Part shown: positions 37,892 through 44,840 of the stretch, in pieces
Numbering within the stretch: position 1 is the stretch's first letter
How the letters are laid out: each line of letters starts with the position of its first letter
Assembly (NCBI GenBank): GCA_013298045.1
Contig: JAAFJI010000003.1
Location: forward strand, 1 to 44,840
From: Betaproteobacteria bacterium
GTDB lineage: Bacteria; Pseudomonadota; Gammaproteobacteria; Burkholderiales; Casimicrobiaceae
Direction: 5' to 3'
Length of the DNA stretch: 44,840 nt
Made by a program: the position numbers and the translations under genes
The notes under the pieces: generated by a model
Seen by the model: only the letters and a program-made list of their open reading frames with translations
What the model was told of the DNA's origin: nothing
Database searches by the model: none

Positions 37892-38188
37892 ATGAACACT
37901 GAATTCAACCGCGGCCCGATTCCGGAAGGGCGCGATACCAATTTCGAATTTCCGACCGAATATCCGCTCAAAGTGGCCGGGAAGAATTCGCCCACGCTCG
38001 AAGCAACGGTCGTCGAAATCGTTCGTCGTCATGTCGAAGACTTCGATGTAACGACCGTCACCGTGCGCGAGTCTAAAGGTGGAAAATATCTCGCAGTGTC
38101 CATTTCGTTCGTAGCGAGATCGAAAAATCAACTCGATTCGATTTACACAGATTTAACCGCTCACGCCGATATTCTTTGGGCGTTGTGA
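37892..38188 (+). CDS. YbeD / DUF493 family protein
   Basis: Small protein of 98 residues with an ACT-like ferredoxin fold. The family pattern is EFPTEYPLKVAGKNSPT near residue 19, VEIVRRHVEDFDVTTVTVRE in the middle and GKYLAVSISFVARSKNQLDS, ending LTAHADILWAL. E. coli YbeD has the same place upstream of lipB. Its function is not established; a regulatory role in lipoate or cell-wall metabolism has been assumed from neighbourhood only. A 131-nt gap separates it from dat. Confidence 0.93.
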   Translation: MNTEFNRGPIPEGRDTNFEFPTEYPLKVAGKNSPTLEATVVEIVRRHVEDFDVTTVTVRESKGGKYLAVSISFVARSKNQLDSIYTDLTAHADILWAL

Positions 38189-38212
38189 GCTAACGTCAAA
38201 AGCGATTCCATT

Positions 38213-38824
38213 GTGATTGTTCGCACGCTCGGTCGCGCAGACTATCTTGCCACCTGGCAGCAAATGCGCGAATTCACGGACTCCCGTACACCGGAGAGCG
38301 AAGACGAACTCTGGGTCGTCGAGCACGATCCGGTGTTCACTCAAGGCATCGCGGGAAAGCCAGAGCATCTGCTCATCAATCCGGCGAACATCCCGATCGT
38401 AAAAACTGATCGCGGCGGCCAGATCACGTATCACGGACCTGGGCAAACCGTCGTCTATGTCATGTTCAACTTGAAGCGCGCCGGCTACGGTGTGCGCGAG
38501 CTGGTCATTCGCATCGAGAACGCTGTCATCGCGACGCTCAAAGAATTCCGCGTCGAAGCGTACGGAAAGCGCGACGCGCCGGGGGTGTATGTCGGCGACG
38601 CAAAAATCGCCTCCCTCGGCCTCAAGATTCGCAACGGTTGCAGCTACCACGGCGTGGCGCTCAACGTGAACATGGACCTCACGCCGTTCTCATTCATCAA
38701 TCCGTGCGGCTTCGAGGGACTTCGCGTTACTCATCTACATGACTTTGGTGTCGATCTCCCCGCAAACGACGTAGGGATGAGGCTTTCACGGCACCTGGAA
38801 AAGACGCTTAGCGCGACCGCGTGA
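38213..38824 (+). CDS. lipB: Octanoyl-[ACP]:protein N-octanoyltransferase
   Basis: LipB of 203 residues transfers octanoyl from acyl-carrier protein to the lipoyl domains of pyruvate and 2-oxoglutarate dehydrogenases and GcvH. Motifs: EHDPVFTQGIAGKPEHLL, TDRGGQITYHGPGQTVVYVM, catalytic Lys in KIASLGLKIRNGCSYHG and thioester-forming Cys in SFINPCGFEGL. Translation starts at GTG 38213. It is followed 12 nt later by lipA, which inserts sulfur into the attached octanoyl group. Confidence 0.95.
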   Translation: MIVRTLGRADYLATWQQMREFTDSRTPESEDELWVVEHDPVFTQGIAGKPEHLLINPANIPIVKTDRGGQITYHGPGQTVVYVMFNLKRAGYGVRELVIRIENAVIATLKEFRVEAYGKRDAPGVYVGDAKIASLGLKIRNGCSYHGVALNVNMDLTPFSFINPCGFEGLRVTHLHDFGVDLPANDVGMRLSRHLEKTLSATA

Positions 38825-38836
38825 GAAAATCACGGG

Positions 38837-39814
38837 ATGGATTCCATCGCAGTCACCGATAAACCGCTGTTTGACAACTCGGCGGGCACGAAACACAAAG
38901 GCGAAGGCAAAACCGCCCGAATTCCGATCAAAGTGGTTGCCGCGCCGATGCTGCGCAAGCCCGATTGGATTCGAGTGAAAGCGCCGACGGGTGAGCACGC
39001 GCAGCGCTTTAACGAAATCAAAAAGATTTTGCGCGAGCATCAGCTGCACACGGTGTGCGAAGAGGCGAGCTGCCCGAACATCGGCGAATGCTTCGGCAAA
39101 GGCACGGCGACCTTCATGATCATGGGCGACATTTGTACGCGACGTTGTCCGTTCTGCGATGTCGGTCACGGCCGCCCGAATCCACTGGATGAAAACGAGC
39201 CGAAGAATCTCGCACGCACGATCGCTGCGATGAAATTGAAGTATGTCGTGATCACAAGCGTTGATCGCGACGATTTGCGCGATGGCGGCGCGAGCCACTT
39301 CGTCGAATGCATCAAGGAAGTTCGCGCGCAATCGCCGCAGACAACAATCGAAGTGCTCGTTCCCGATTTTCGCGGTCGCGTTGACAAGGCGCTCGCGATT
39401 TTGGAAGCTGCCCCCCCCGACGTGATGAATCACAACATGGAAACGATCGCGCGACTCTACAAGCAAGCGCGCCCCGGCTCTGACTACGCGCACTCGCTGA
39501 AACTGCTCAAAGATTTCAAAGCGAAGTTTCCGAACGTGCCCACCAAGAGCGGTCTCATGGTCGGCTTAGGTGAGACGGACGAAGAAATTCTGCAAGTCAT
39601 GCGCGATATGCGTGAGCACAACATCGACATGCTCACCATCGGCCAGTATTTGCAACCTTCGGCGAATCACCTGCCAGTGCTCCGCTACGTGCATCCGGAT
39701 ACCTTCGCAATGTTTGAAAAAGAAGCCTACGCGATGGGCTTCAAGCATGCCGCCGTGGGCGCGATGGTGCGGAGCAGTTACCACGCGGATGCGCAAGCTA
39801 GCGGCGTGGTTTGA
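38837..39814 (+). CDS. lipA: Lipoyl synthase (radical SAM)
   Basis: LipA of 325 residues. It has the two [4Fe-4S] sites of the family: auxiliary cluster C74, C79, C85 ([12 protein letters not shown]) and the radical-SAM cluster C100, C104, C107 ([13 protein letters not shown]). The C-terminal Ser ligand of the auxiliary cluster lies in [11 protein letters not shown]. Other blocks: [39 protein letters not shown] and [14 protein letters not shown]. It inserts two sulfur atoms into octanoyl-lysine made by LipB. Only 7 nt separate its stop from the convergent DUF4214 gene. Confidence 0.97.
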   Translation: MDSIAVTDKPLFDNSAGTKHKGEGKTARIPIKVVAAPMLRKPDWIRVKAPTGEHAQRFNEIKKILREHQLHTVCEEASCPNIGECFGKGTATFMIMGDICTRRCPFCDVGHGRPNPLDENEPKNLARTIAAMKLKYVVITSVDRDDLRDGGASHFVECIKEVRAQSPQTTIEVLVPDFRGRVDKALAILEAAPPDVMNHNMETIARLYKQARPGSDYAHSLKLLKDFKAKFPNVPTKSGLMVGLGETDEEILQVMRDMREHNIDMLTIGQYLQPSANHLPVLRYVHPDTFAMFEKEAYAMGFKHAAVGAMVRSSYHADAQASGVV

Positions 39815-39821
39815 CGCCTGA

Positions 39822-41306
39822 TTAGGGTTTCAGCGCCTCAATCCGCTGCAACACCTGCACATCTGTGAGCGATCCACGTTTCGCGTTCGCCGTGATCGCG
39901 CTTTGCTCATCGACGGTCATCGCAGCGACCGTGTTCGGATTGAGCAACCTGCGCAGGATCATCAGACCGTCGGTCAATGCAAGCGTTTTGCCATCTCCGT
40001 CCACATCGAAATTCGTCAAATGATTCGCGATGTGGGTTTCGATCTCGCCCGCGTCGCGTAAGGTCGCACTGACGCCGCGTGCGTCTGTAATGAGCGCCGC
40101 GCCTCGGTAGCCCAGCAGGTAGCGAATCAGCAGTACGCCGTCTGTCGCTGCGTCGTAGTAGGTTGCCGGAAAGCTCGCGTCGATGTTGAGTGGCGACGTT
40201 TTCACACTGATTCGCGTCCCAGTGAGCGCAGGTTGCGCTTGTGCCGCATCGACTGCCGCTGACCAGCCGGGACTCCCGGTAACAAGGTAGGCGATGCTGC
40301 CCCTTGATGCCGTACCGCTGCGATTGAGCCGCGTTAGGAGCGCGCGCCGATCAGCCGCATTCAGAAAGATGCGAAACCGCGTGGCGCTCTCGATTTCAAC
40401 GCCGCCTGAGGTCAGCGCATACGGGGCGCCGTCACCATAGAGCGTCAGTTTCGACGGATCAATGTCGTTGTTCGCCCCGGTGAGCGACACGAGCTCAGTG
40501 CCGTCAACGACCAGCTCGCCGGTGACAGCGTCATAGGTGGCGCTGTGTGCAATAGCCGATTGATCGATCACCCAGTTCAACCGCGCAAGCGGGGTGAGCG
40601 CTGCGTTATAGGTCGCGGGGTCTTCGCTGATGGTAAGCAGCCGGGGGCGCGACACGTTGTAGACGATAGGGGTCGTCGCAGCTGGATTGCGCTCCGTCGC
40701 GGTGTCCGTCTCTATTTTGATCACCAGTGCCGCGTCGAATCGTTGCTTGAATCGAGCCGCAATCGGATCTGTACGCGCGCTCGACAGCGCAGCATTCGCA
40801 AGGTCAAGAATCACTTGACCTTTCGTCTTGAAATTGGCCTCGTTAACCCAGTAGGGAAGTGCCGCTGAATCGGGCGCTACGCCCAACAGCATGTTGTAGA
40901 GCTGGATGACGAATTCAGTGTTGGTGAAATAAGAGGGAAAATTCGCCCGGCTCACCGGGCGATCGTAGATGTTTTGCAGCACAACGGCAGCCGCTGTCCC
41001 TTGCTGCAACCTCGAGCGCCAAAACACGTACTCGTCCCAACTAAACGCATCCGCGCCGTGCATCGCGTACGAGCCGATCATTGTGACGATGTCGTTTACA
41101 GTAATCCGAAGATTCGCGTAGGGCTCCCCGGACACCGTTGCGCCGCCAATCGTTGGCGGAGCAGCGTTGGCGAGCGGTGAGCAAAATGCGGCGGCCAATG
41201 CGAAACCTATCACCGCGTCGCGCAATCGTTGAAGGGTGGAACTGCGCTTCTGCGGCGCAATAGTCGTTGATGGAAGGTTTTGGAAATCTGGAATCCGAGT
41301 CGTCAT
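39822..41306 (-). CDS. Exported DUF4214 / dockerin-like protein
   Basis: Protein of 494 residues from ATG 41306 with a signal peptide after a long basic n-region (LRDAVIGFALAAAFCSPLANA, cleavage near residue 48). Residues ~65-155 resemble DUF4214 (VVLQNIYDRPVSRANFPSYF, FVIQLYNMLLGVAPDSAALP), a domain common in secreted and surface-layer proteins. The C-terminus has two dockerin-like calcium loops: YYDAATDGVLLIRYLLGYRG and DVDGDGKTLALTDGLMILRR. The middle part is unrecognised. No cohesin is seen nearby, so the loops probably serve folding or surface attachment. The start is uncertain because no clear ribosome binding site was found and the frame stays open to 41426. Confidence 0.75.
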   Translation of the reverse strand: MTTRIPDFQNLPSTTIAPQKRSSTLQRLRDAVIGFALAAAFCSPLANAAPPTIGGATVSGEPYANLRITVNDIVTMIGSYAMHGADAFSWDEYVFWRSRLQQGTAAAVVLQNIYDRPVSRANFPSYFTNTEFVIQLYNMLLGVAPDSAALPYWVNEANFKTKGQVILDLANAALSSARTDPIAARFKQRFDAALVIKIETDTATERNPAATTPIVYNVSRPRLLTISEDPATYNAALTPLARLNWVIDQSAIAHSATYDAVTGELVVDGTELVSLTGANNDIDPSKLTLYGDGAPYALTSGGVEIESATRFRIFLNAADRRALLTRLNRSGTASRGSIAYLVTGSPGWSAAVDAAQAQPALTGTRISVKTSPLNIDASFPATYYDAATDGVLLIRYLLGYRGAALITDARGVSATLRDAGEIETHIANHLTNFDVDGDGKTLALTDGLMILRRLLNPNTVAAMTVDEQSAITANAKRGSLTDVQVLQRIEALKP

Positions 41307-41543
41307 ACTTGTGGCTATCAAGAATCGAATATTCGCGATACCCAGCAATGCTAATTTACGAAACGCGTTGCGGAGCTTTGCCGTTTCAGCCAGCGTTCGT
41401 ATGTCTGGCGGCAGATCGCCGCGCAACCCGCGCGCATCTTGAGCGGTTCGATCTGCCGCTAGCCCGTTGCGTCGCTCGTTCCCCGTGCGCCTTAACGACG
41501 GCGCTCAACGCGTTCTAGATGACTTCAACGCTCGCTCGAATGA

Positions 41544-44078
41544 TTAGTCCAGCGCCACCACCGTGTCGTAACCGCCCACATGAGTCAAACCTTTGTGGCT
41601 CTCAATCCCCGTGTACCTGAGCGAAGCATCCTCATAGCGACGAAACGCGAAAACCGCGTGGTTCATTTGCTCAGTGTTAAAGACCTTTAGCTGAACCAGC
41701 AAGTGAAAATCTTGTACGGTGAGCCCCGTCACGGAGCGGAACAATTCCGGCTCAAGCTTCGTGATCACGTCGCGCAACGTGTTCTCGCGGAAATCGGTCA
41801 GGTACATGAACGCAGGAATTCGTGTTGCGAACTTAATAAGCTTTTCCTGAACCATTTTGCGTTTTGATTTGTACTCGCGCTCGGCCTCGGTCAAATCCTT
41901 TTTCTGTTTAGCCGTCAGCGCTTTAGTTTTCGCCTTGTTCTTGAGGTCTTTGACCTTTTCGCTTTTGTTAATGATCGTTTCGATGATGTTGTTGCCCAGC
42001 GCTCGCCAACCCTCGATTCGCTCAACAGCCGCCATTGCGTCGGGATTGTTTAGGACGCGGCTCAAGGTGTCGTTGTCCACATTCACCAGAAGGGCGCTCT
42101 CCCATTTACGCGCCAGCAGTGTCGCCGACGTTCCGGCCATCGCGATGTCCAGAATGCCACCTGCATCGATCTGCGTCATATTTGCGCCGTCAAACGCGAG
42201 CACTGGAAGGAATGCGACGAGATCGCGCACAGCGTTTTCCGGATTTAGCTCGCCGGGCGACAAGCCGATTCCGTATTCGGACAGCTGTCGCAGCGCTCGC
42301 GTGGGCGCAAAATCAAACACGAAGCAAATCGGCTTGAGAATTTCTTCCTCGTTCGGATCGTCGCCGTTTGGGTTCTTGATCGACCATGGCGATTGCACGC
42401 GAACCGCGGCCTGAAAATATGTCTCAGGCGATTTCAGATTGCGTAACATCAGGATCGACGACCATTGCGGTACGGTCACCCCCGTTGTGAGCTTGCCACA
42501 CGATAGCGCGATGGTTTTGCTATCGAACCCTGCGCCAATCGCCTCGCGCACAGGCGGCAGCGCGTCGAGCCCGATGCCCGCCGCAGCTCCAGCGGCCACG
42601 ATCACATGGTAGTCGTGCCAAAACGTGTTGTGTTTTTCGGCCAGCAGATTCGCCATCGCCTGACACGCCGCCACGTTGGGCAGAAACCAAAACGAATGCT
42701 GCAAATACGGCAACAAGCGTACATCCGAGTACGGAAACGGAGGCCGCGTGCCAGTTTTGAGGCTCTCTACAGCGCGCGGCGCATATTGGCCACGGATGAT
42801 GTCAAGCCATTTTTGAACGTCGCTTTTGTGAGTGAATTTTGCTTTCTTCCCCTCACCCTCTGCGGCAAAAAATGAATTCAAGTCAAACTCATCAAACTCG
42901 CCCGCACTTGCAATCGCTAGCAGTTCGTCGGGCATTTGATACGTCAACAGCCGCATCTGCGGCAGCGCACCATACGGGTTCCATTTTGCAGGGTGCTTTC
43001 GCGCAAACGCCTCTTTCGCGCGCTGCTCGTCGGTATACGTCCAGTTAAAAATCTGCTCTTCAATGAATTCGCCAGTCGCGAGCGCTTTGAAGGGCGTCCC
43101 TGAGAGATAGAGATACGCCCGTGTGGTGATCGGCAGAAACTCAGTTTCTTTCGTCGAGAGCACGCTCAAATCTTCGCTCACCGCCGCAAGATCGGCGACG
43201 AACTTCGTTTCTTTCTTGGCAACGGCGTCCTCTTCGCCCTCGAACAGCTCTTTCGCCGATTCGCGCCAAGCGCCAAAGTGATATTCGTCGAATACCACCA
43301 AATCCCAGTTCACGGTGTGCAGCCATTCGTTACGCGGTTTGATGTTGCCTGTTGTATCTCGTCCCAGCAAATCTTGAAACGATCCAAAGTAAACGACGGG
43401 CTTTTTCCGATCCACTTGCGTCGGATCGGCACCCGAGGACTTAGACAAATACTGCCAACCATCGAAGTCTGCGTGGCTTTCCAAATCCGTTTGCCACGCG
43501 TCTTCTACCGCAGGTTTGAAAGTCACCACCAGCACACGCTTCGCGTTGAGCTTCTTTGCAAGCTGATACGACGTGAACGTCTTACCGAATCGCATCTTCG
43601 CGTTCCACAAAAAGCGCGGCACCGCGTTTTTGTCTTCTGACCAGCGCGAAAGGTAATACTCATGTGTGAGCTTCACCGCCTCGGCTTGTTCGGCGCGCAT
43701 CGGAAAAGTTAAGTGGCGCGTTCCCGAGAAACGCTGCCCAGTGCGAAGCTCGGTGAGCACGGTGTGCACATCGGCCACTGTGCAGCGTATCCACTCTTTC
43801 CCGACGCCGCCTTTGAAACCCTTTCGGGTGAGCGCTGCGCGGACGTCGTGGTCGCTGAAAATCGTGCCGTCGCTGCGCTCTGCGGCCTCGTCTAATTCGA
43901 TGCGGAAATTCTTGATGCCTGCCGTCTTTAGTTGTTCGCCCACGCGACGCTTTACGTCGCGCGTCGTTTGCCCCACTTTGAGCTGATCTTTGTGCGCCGC
44001 ATCTGTTATCGCGTAGGCGTAGATGCGTGGCCGCGCGGCGGGCTTCGGCGCGAGGACTTCGTCGATTGATCTACTCAT
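41544..44078 (-). CDS. GIY-YIG/T5orf172-like domain fused to SF2 helicase, restriction-like protein
   Basis: Large protein of 844 residues from ATG 44078. Residues ~18-110 resemble the T5orf172 branch of GIY-YIG nucleases (IYAYAITDAAHKDQLKVGQT, DVKRRVGEQL, GGVGKEWIRC), although the usual catalytic Glu appears to be Asp in FSDHDVRAAL. An SF2 helicase core follows: Walker A at 160-167 (AKMRFGKT), motif II DEYH at 264-267, motif III SGTPFK and a divergent motif VI (ETYFQAAVRVQSPW). A Lys-rich coiled segment (KSEKVKDLKNKAKTKALTAK) lies near the C-terminus. Such helicases translocate on DNA in type I/III restriction systems. It overlaps the upstream methyltransferase by 8 nt, so the pair is coupled. 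No PD-(D/E)XK nuclease motif is evident. Confidence 0.8.
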   Translation of the reverse strand: MSRSIDEVLAPKPAARPRIYAYAITDAAHKDQLKVGQTTRDVKRRVGEQLKTAGIKNFRIELDEAAERSDGTIFSDHDVRAALTRKGFKGGVGKEWIRCTVADVHTVLTELRTGQRFSGTRHLTFPMRAEQAEAVKLTHEYYLSRWSEDKNAVPRFLWNAKMRFGKTFTSYQLAKKLNAKRVLVVTFKPAVEDAWQTDLESHADFDGWQYLSKSSGADPTQVDRKKPVVYFGSFQDLLGRDTTGNIKPRNEWLHTVNWDLVVFDEYHFGAWRESAKELFEGEEDAVAKKETKFVADLAAVSEDLSVLSTKETEFLPITTRAYLYLSGTPFKALATGEFIEEQIFNWTYTDEQRAKEAFARKHPAKWNPYGALPQMRLLTYQMPDELLAIASAGEFDEFDLNSFFAAEGEGKKAKFTHKSDVQKWLDIIRGQYAPRAVESLKTGTRPPFPYSDVRLLPYLQHSFWFLPNVAACQAMANLLAEKHNTFWHDYHVIVAAGAAAGIGLDALPPVREAIGAGFDSKTIALSCGKLTTGVTVPQWSSILMLRNLKSPETYFQAAVRVQSPWSIKNPNGDDPNEEEILKPICFVFDFAPTRALRQLSEYGIGLSPGELNPENAVRDLVAFLPVLAFDGANMTQIDAGGILDIAMAGTSATLLARKWESALLVNVDNDTLSRVLNNPDAMAAVERIEGWRALGNNIIETIINKSEKVKDLKNKAKTKALTAKQKKDLTEAEREYKSKRKMVQEKLIKFATRIPAFMYLTDFRENTLRDVITKLEPELFRSVTGLTVQDFHLLVQLKVFNTEQMNHAVFAFRRYEDASLRYTGIESHKGLTHVGGYDTVVALD

Positions 44079-44840
44079 CGTCGCCTTCGTCGATAGCAAC
44101 GTCCTCGAGCAAATCTCTCGTTAAATCCATGGGGCGCACAACTTTTTCGATGAACTCAATCTCCTGCTTTGAAATCGCATACTTCGCATACAGCGCTTCA
44201 TCGGTCCACACGCGATCCCAAGTTTGCGTGGGAACGAACGTATAGACCTTCCGCGTCGTATCCTGTGAGGGCTTATGCAGGAGGATAAGCAGCCGAGTTA
44301 GACGGCAAGAAAGGTATGAGAGTGCGGATTCGGCCTCCGATTTACTTTCGAATGGCCCCACACATAAATATGTTTCTGAGCAGATGCTGCCCGGCTCACC
44401 GATAAAAGGAGTGCTCAAAATTCGGTGCGGGTACGTGTCTTTGTTTCCAGTGCCTGGCGCTGCGCGTCCGACGTAGATCTTCCACCTGTCGATAAGATCA
44501 ACGCTTGCTTCGATTTCGCCACGACCGACGTAGCCTAGGCCTCCGTTCTGATGAACAAGCAGATCGCTCTCGCGCTTGACGGTTCGTCCCTTAAACGTTG
44601 TCTCAAGCGCGAACGGCTTTCGAGAACTTACCAGACGTTCAAACCGTTTCTCTGCAGGCAGCGCGAGCGACCGCGGCTGACCTGTTTCCGCCGCGATCAC
44701 TTTCTTGAGAACTGACACACCTTCGTTAAACCGAATGAAGATGTCAGCCCCGTTTTCCATCAGTGGACGAGTGGCGGTTGAAACCGGCCAATCCTTAAAG
44801 TGCGTGGCTACCTCGCACTCGCCGCGATCATCGCGATCCC
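44071..44840 (-). CDS. C-terminal part of an Eco57I-type adenine-specific DNA methyltransferase (partial)
   Basis: The frame stays open from the right window edge to the stop at 44071 (256 residues); the ORF track start at 44760 is internal. Recognisable text: ATRPLMENGADIFIRFNEGV, ICSETYLCVGPFESKSEAES, SQDTTRKVYTFVPTQTWDR and WTDEALYAKYAISKQEIEFI. This matches the C-terminal target-recognition end of Eco57I-like N6-adenine methyltransferases. The catalytic NPPY and SAM motifs would lie upstream, outside the window, so activity cannot be judged. The stop overlaps the start of the helicase gene (ATGAGTAG), indicating translational coupling in a two-gene restriction-modification-like cassette. 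Confidence 0.7.
   Translation of the reverse strand, partial: DRDDRGECEVATHFKDWPVSTATRPLMENGADIFIRFNEGVSVLKKVIAAETGQPRSLALPAEKRFERLVSSRKPFALETTFKGRTVKRESDLLVHQNGGLGYVGRGEIEASVDLIDRWKIYVGRAAPGTGNKDTYPHRILSTPFIGEPGSICSETYLCVGPFESKSEAESALSYLSCRLTRLLILLHKPSQDTTRKVYTFVPTQTWDRVWTDEALYAKYAISKQEIEFIEKVVRPMDLTRDLLEDVAIDEGDDE

Overview
The window looks like chromosomal DNA of a GC-rich betaproteobacterium, most likely order Burkholderiales. This is inferred from a Bug/TctC-type periplasmic receptor, DUF5648 and DUF4214 secreted proteins, the gene order gpmI <-> yibN-grxC-secB-...-gpsA, and the cell-wall/lipoate series dacC-dat-ybeD-lipB-lipA. No rRNA, tRNA, CRISPR array, integrase, transposase or plasmid/phage hallmark gene is visible. 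Coding density is high, and most intergenic gaps hold only promoters, hairpins or REP-type palindromes.

Left edge (1-3.5 kb, minus strand): two adjacent exported proteins with DUF5648-like repeats. One runs off the window. The other is an S8 subtilisin-like protease that carries a (CT)13 microsatellite at its N-terminus and a single-base frameshift inside the catalytic domain. 3.7-9.6 kb (plus strand): solute uptake, with a Bug receptor, a DegV-type fatty-acid-binding protein with an N-terminal extension, a TAXI receptor and its fused TRAP permease. 9.8-14 kb (minus): a TetR(PsrA-like)-thiolase-FadJ beta-oxidation operon with an inverted repeat directly in front of the regulator. 14.2-18.8 kb (minus): an NAD-dependent formate dehydrogenase made of FdsA and a fused FdsG-FdsB protein, lying right behind oxyR on the same strand. 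19.8-20.7 kb: oxyR diverges from a Dps ferritin, which converges on a dodecin gene across a strong hairpin.

21-26.4 kb: an SDR oxidoreductase, then the gpsA-SH3-secB-grxC-rhodanese cluster divergent from gpmI. 26.5-30.8 kb (minus): a Nudix hydrolase, an M20 hydrolase, allantoate amidohydrolase and the PuuE-type allantoinase, together a ureide (purine) breakdown group split by REPIN-like palindromes. 30.9-34.1 kb: an exported alpha/beta-hydrolase-fold protein that has lost its nucleophile serine, divergent from msrP, a small membrane protein and msrQ (periplasmic methionine sulfoxide repair). 34.4-39.8 kb (plus): dadA-dacC-dat are tightly coupled and link D-alanine release from peptidoglycan with its oxidation or transamination. 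ybeD-lipB-lipA follow. 39.8-41.3 kb (minus): an exported DUF4214/dockerin-like protein.

Right edge (41.5-44.8 kb, minus): the most system-like accessory element. The C-terminal part of an Eco57I-type DNA methyltransferase overlaps by 8 nt a large protein that joins a GIY-YIG/T5orf172-like domain to an SF2 helicase. This looks like a compact restriction-modification or defence cassette whose upstream part lies outside the window.

All calls come from reading the sequence and ORF translations. No database search was run.
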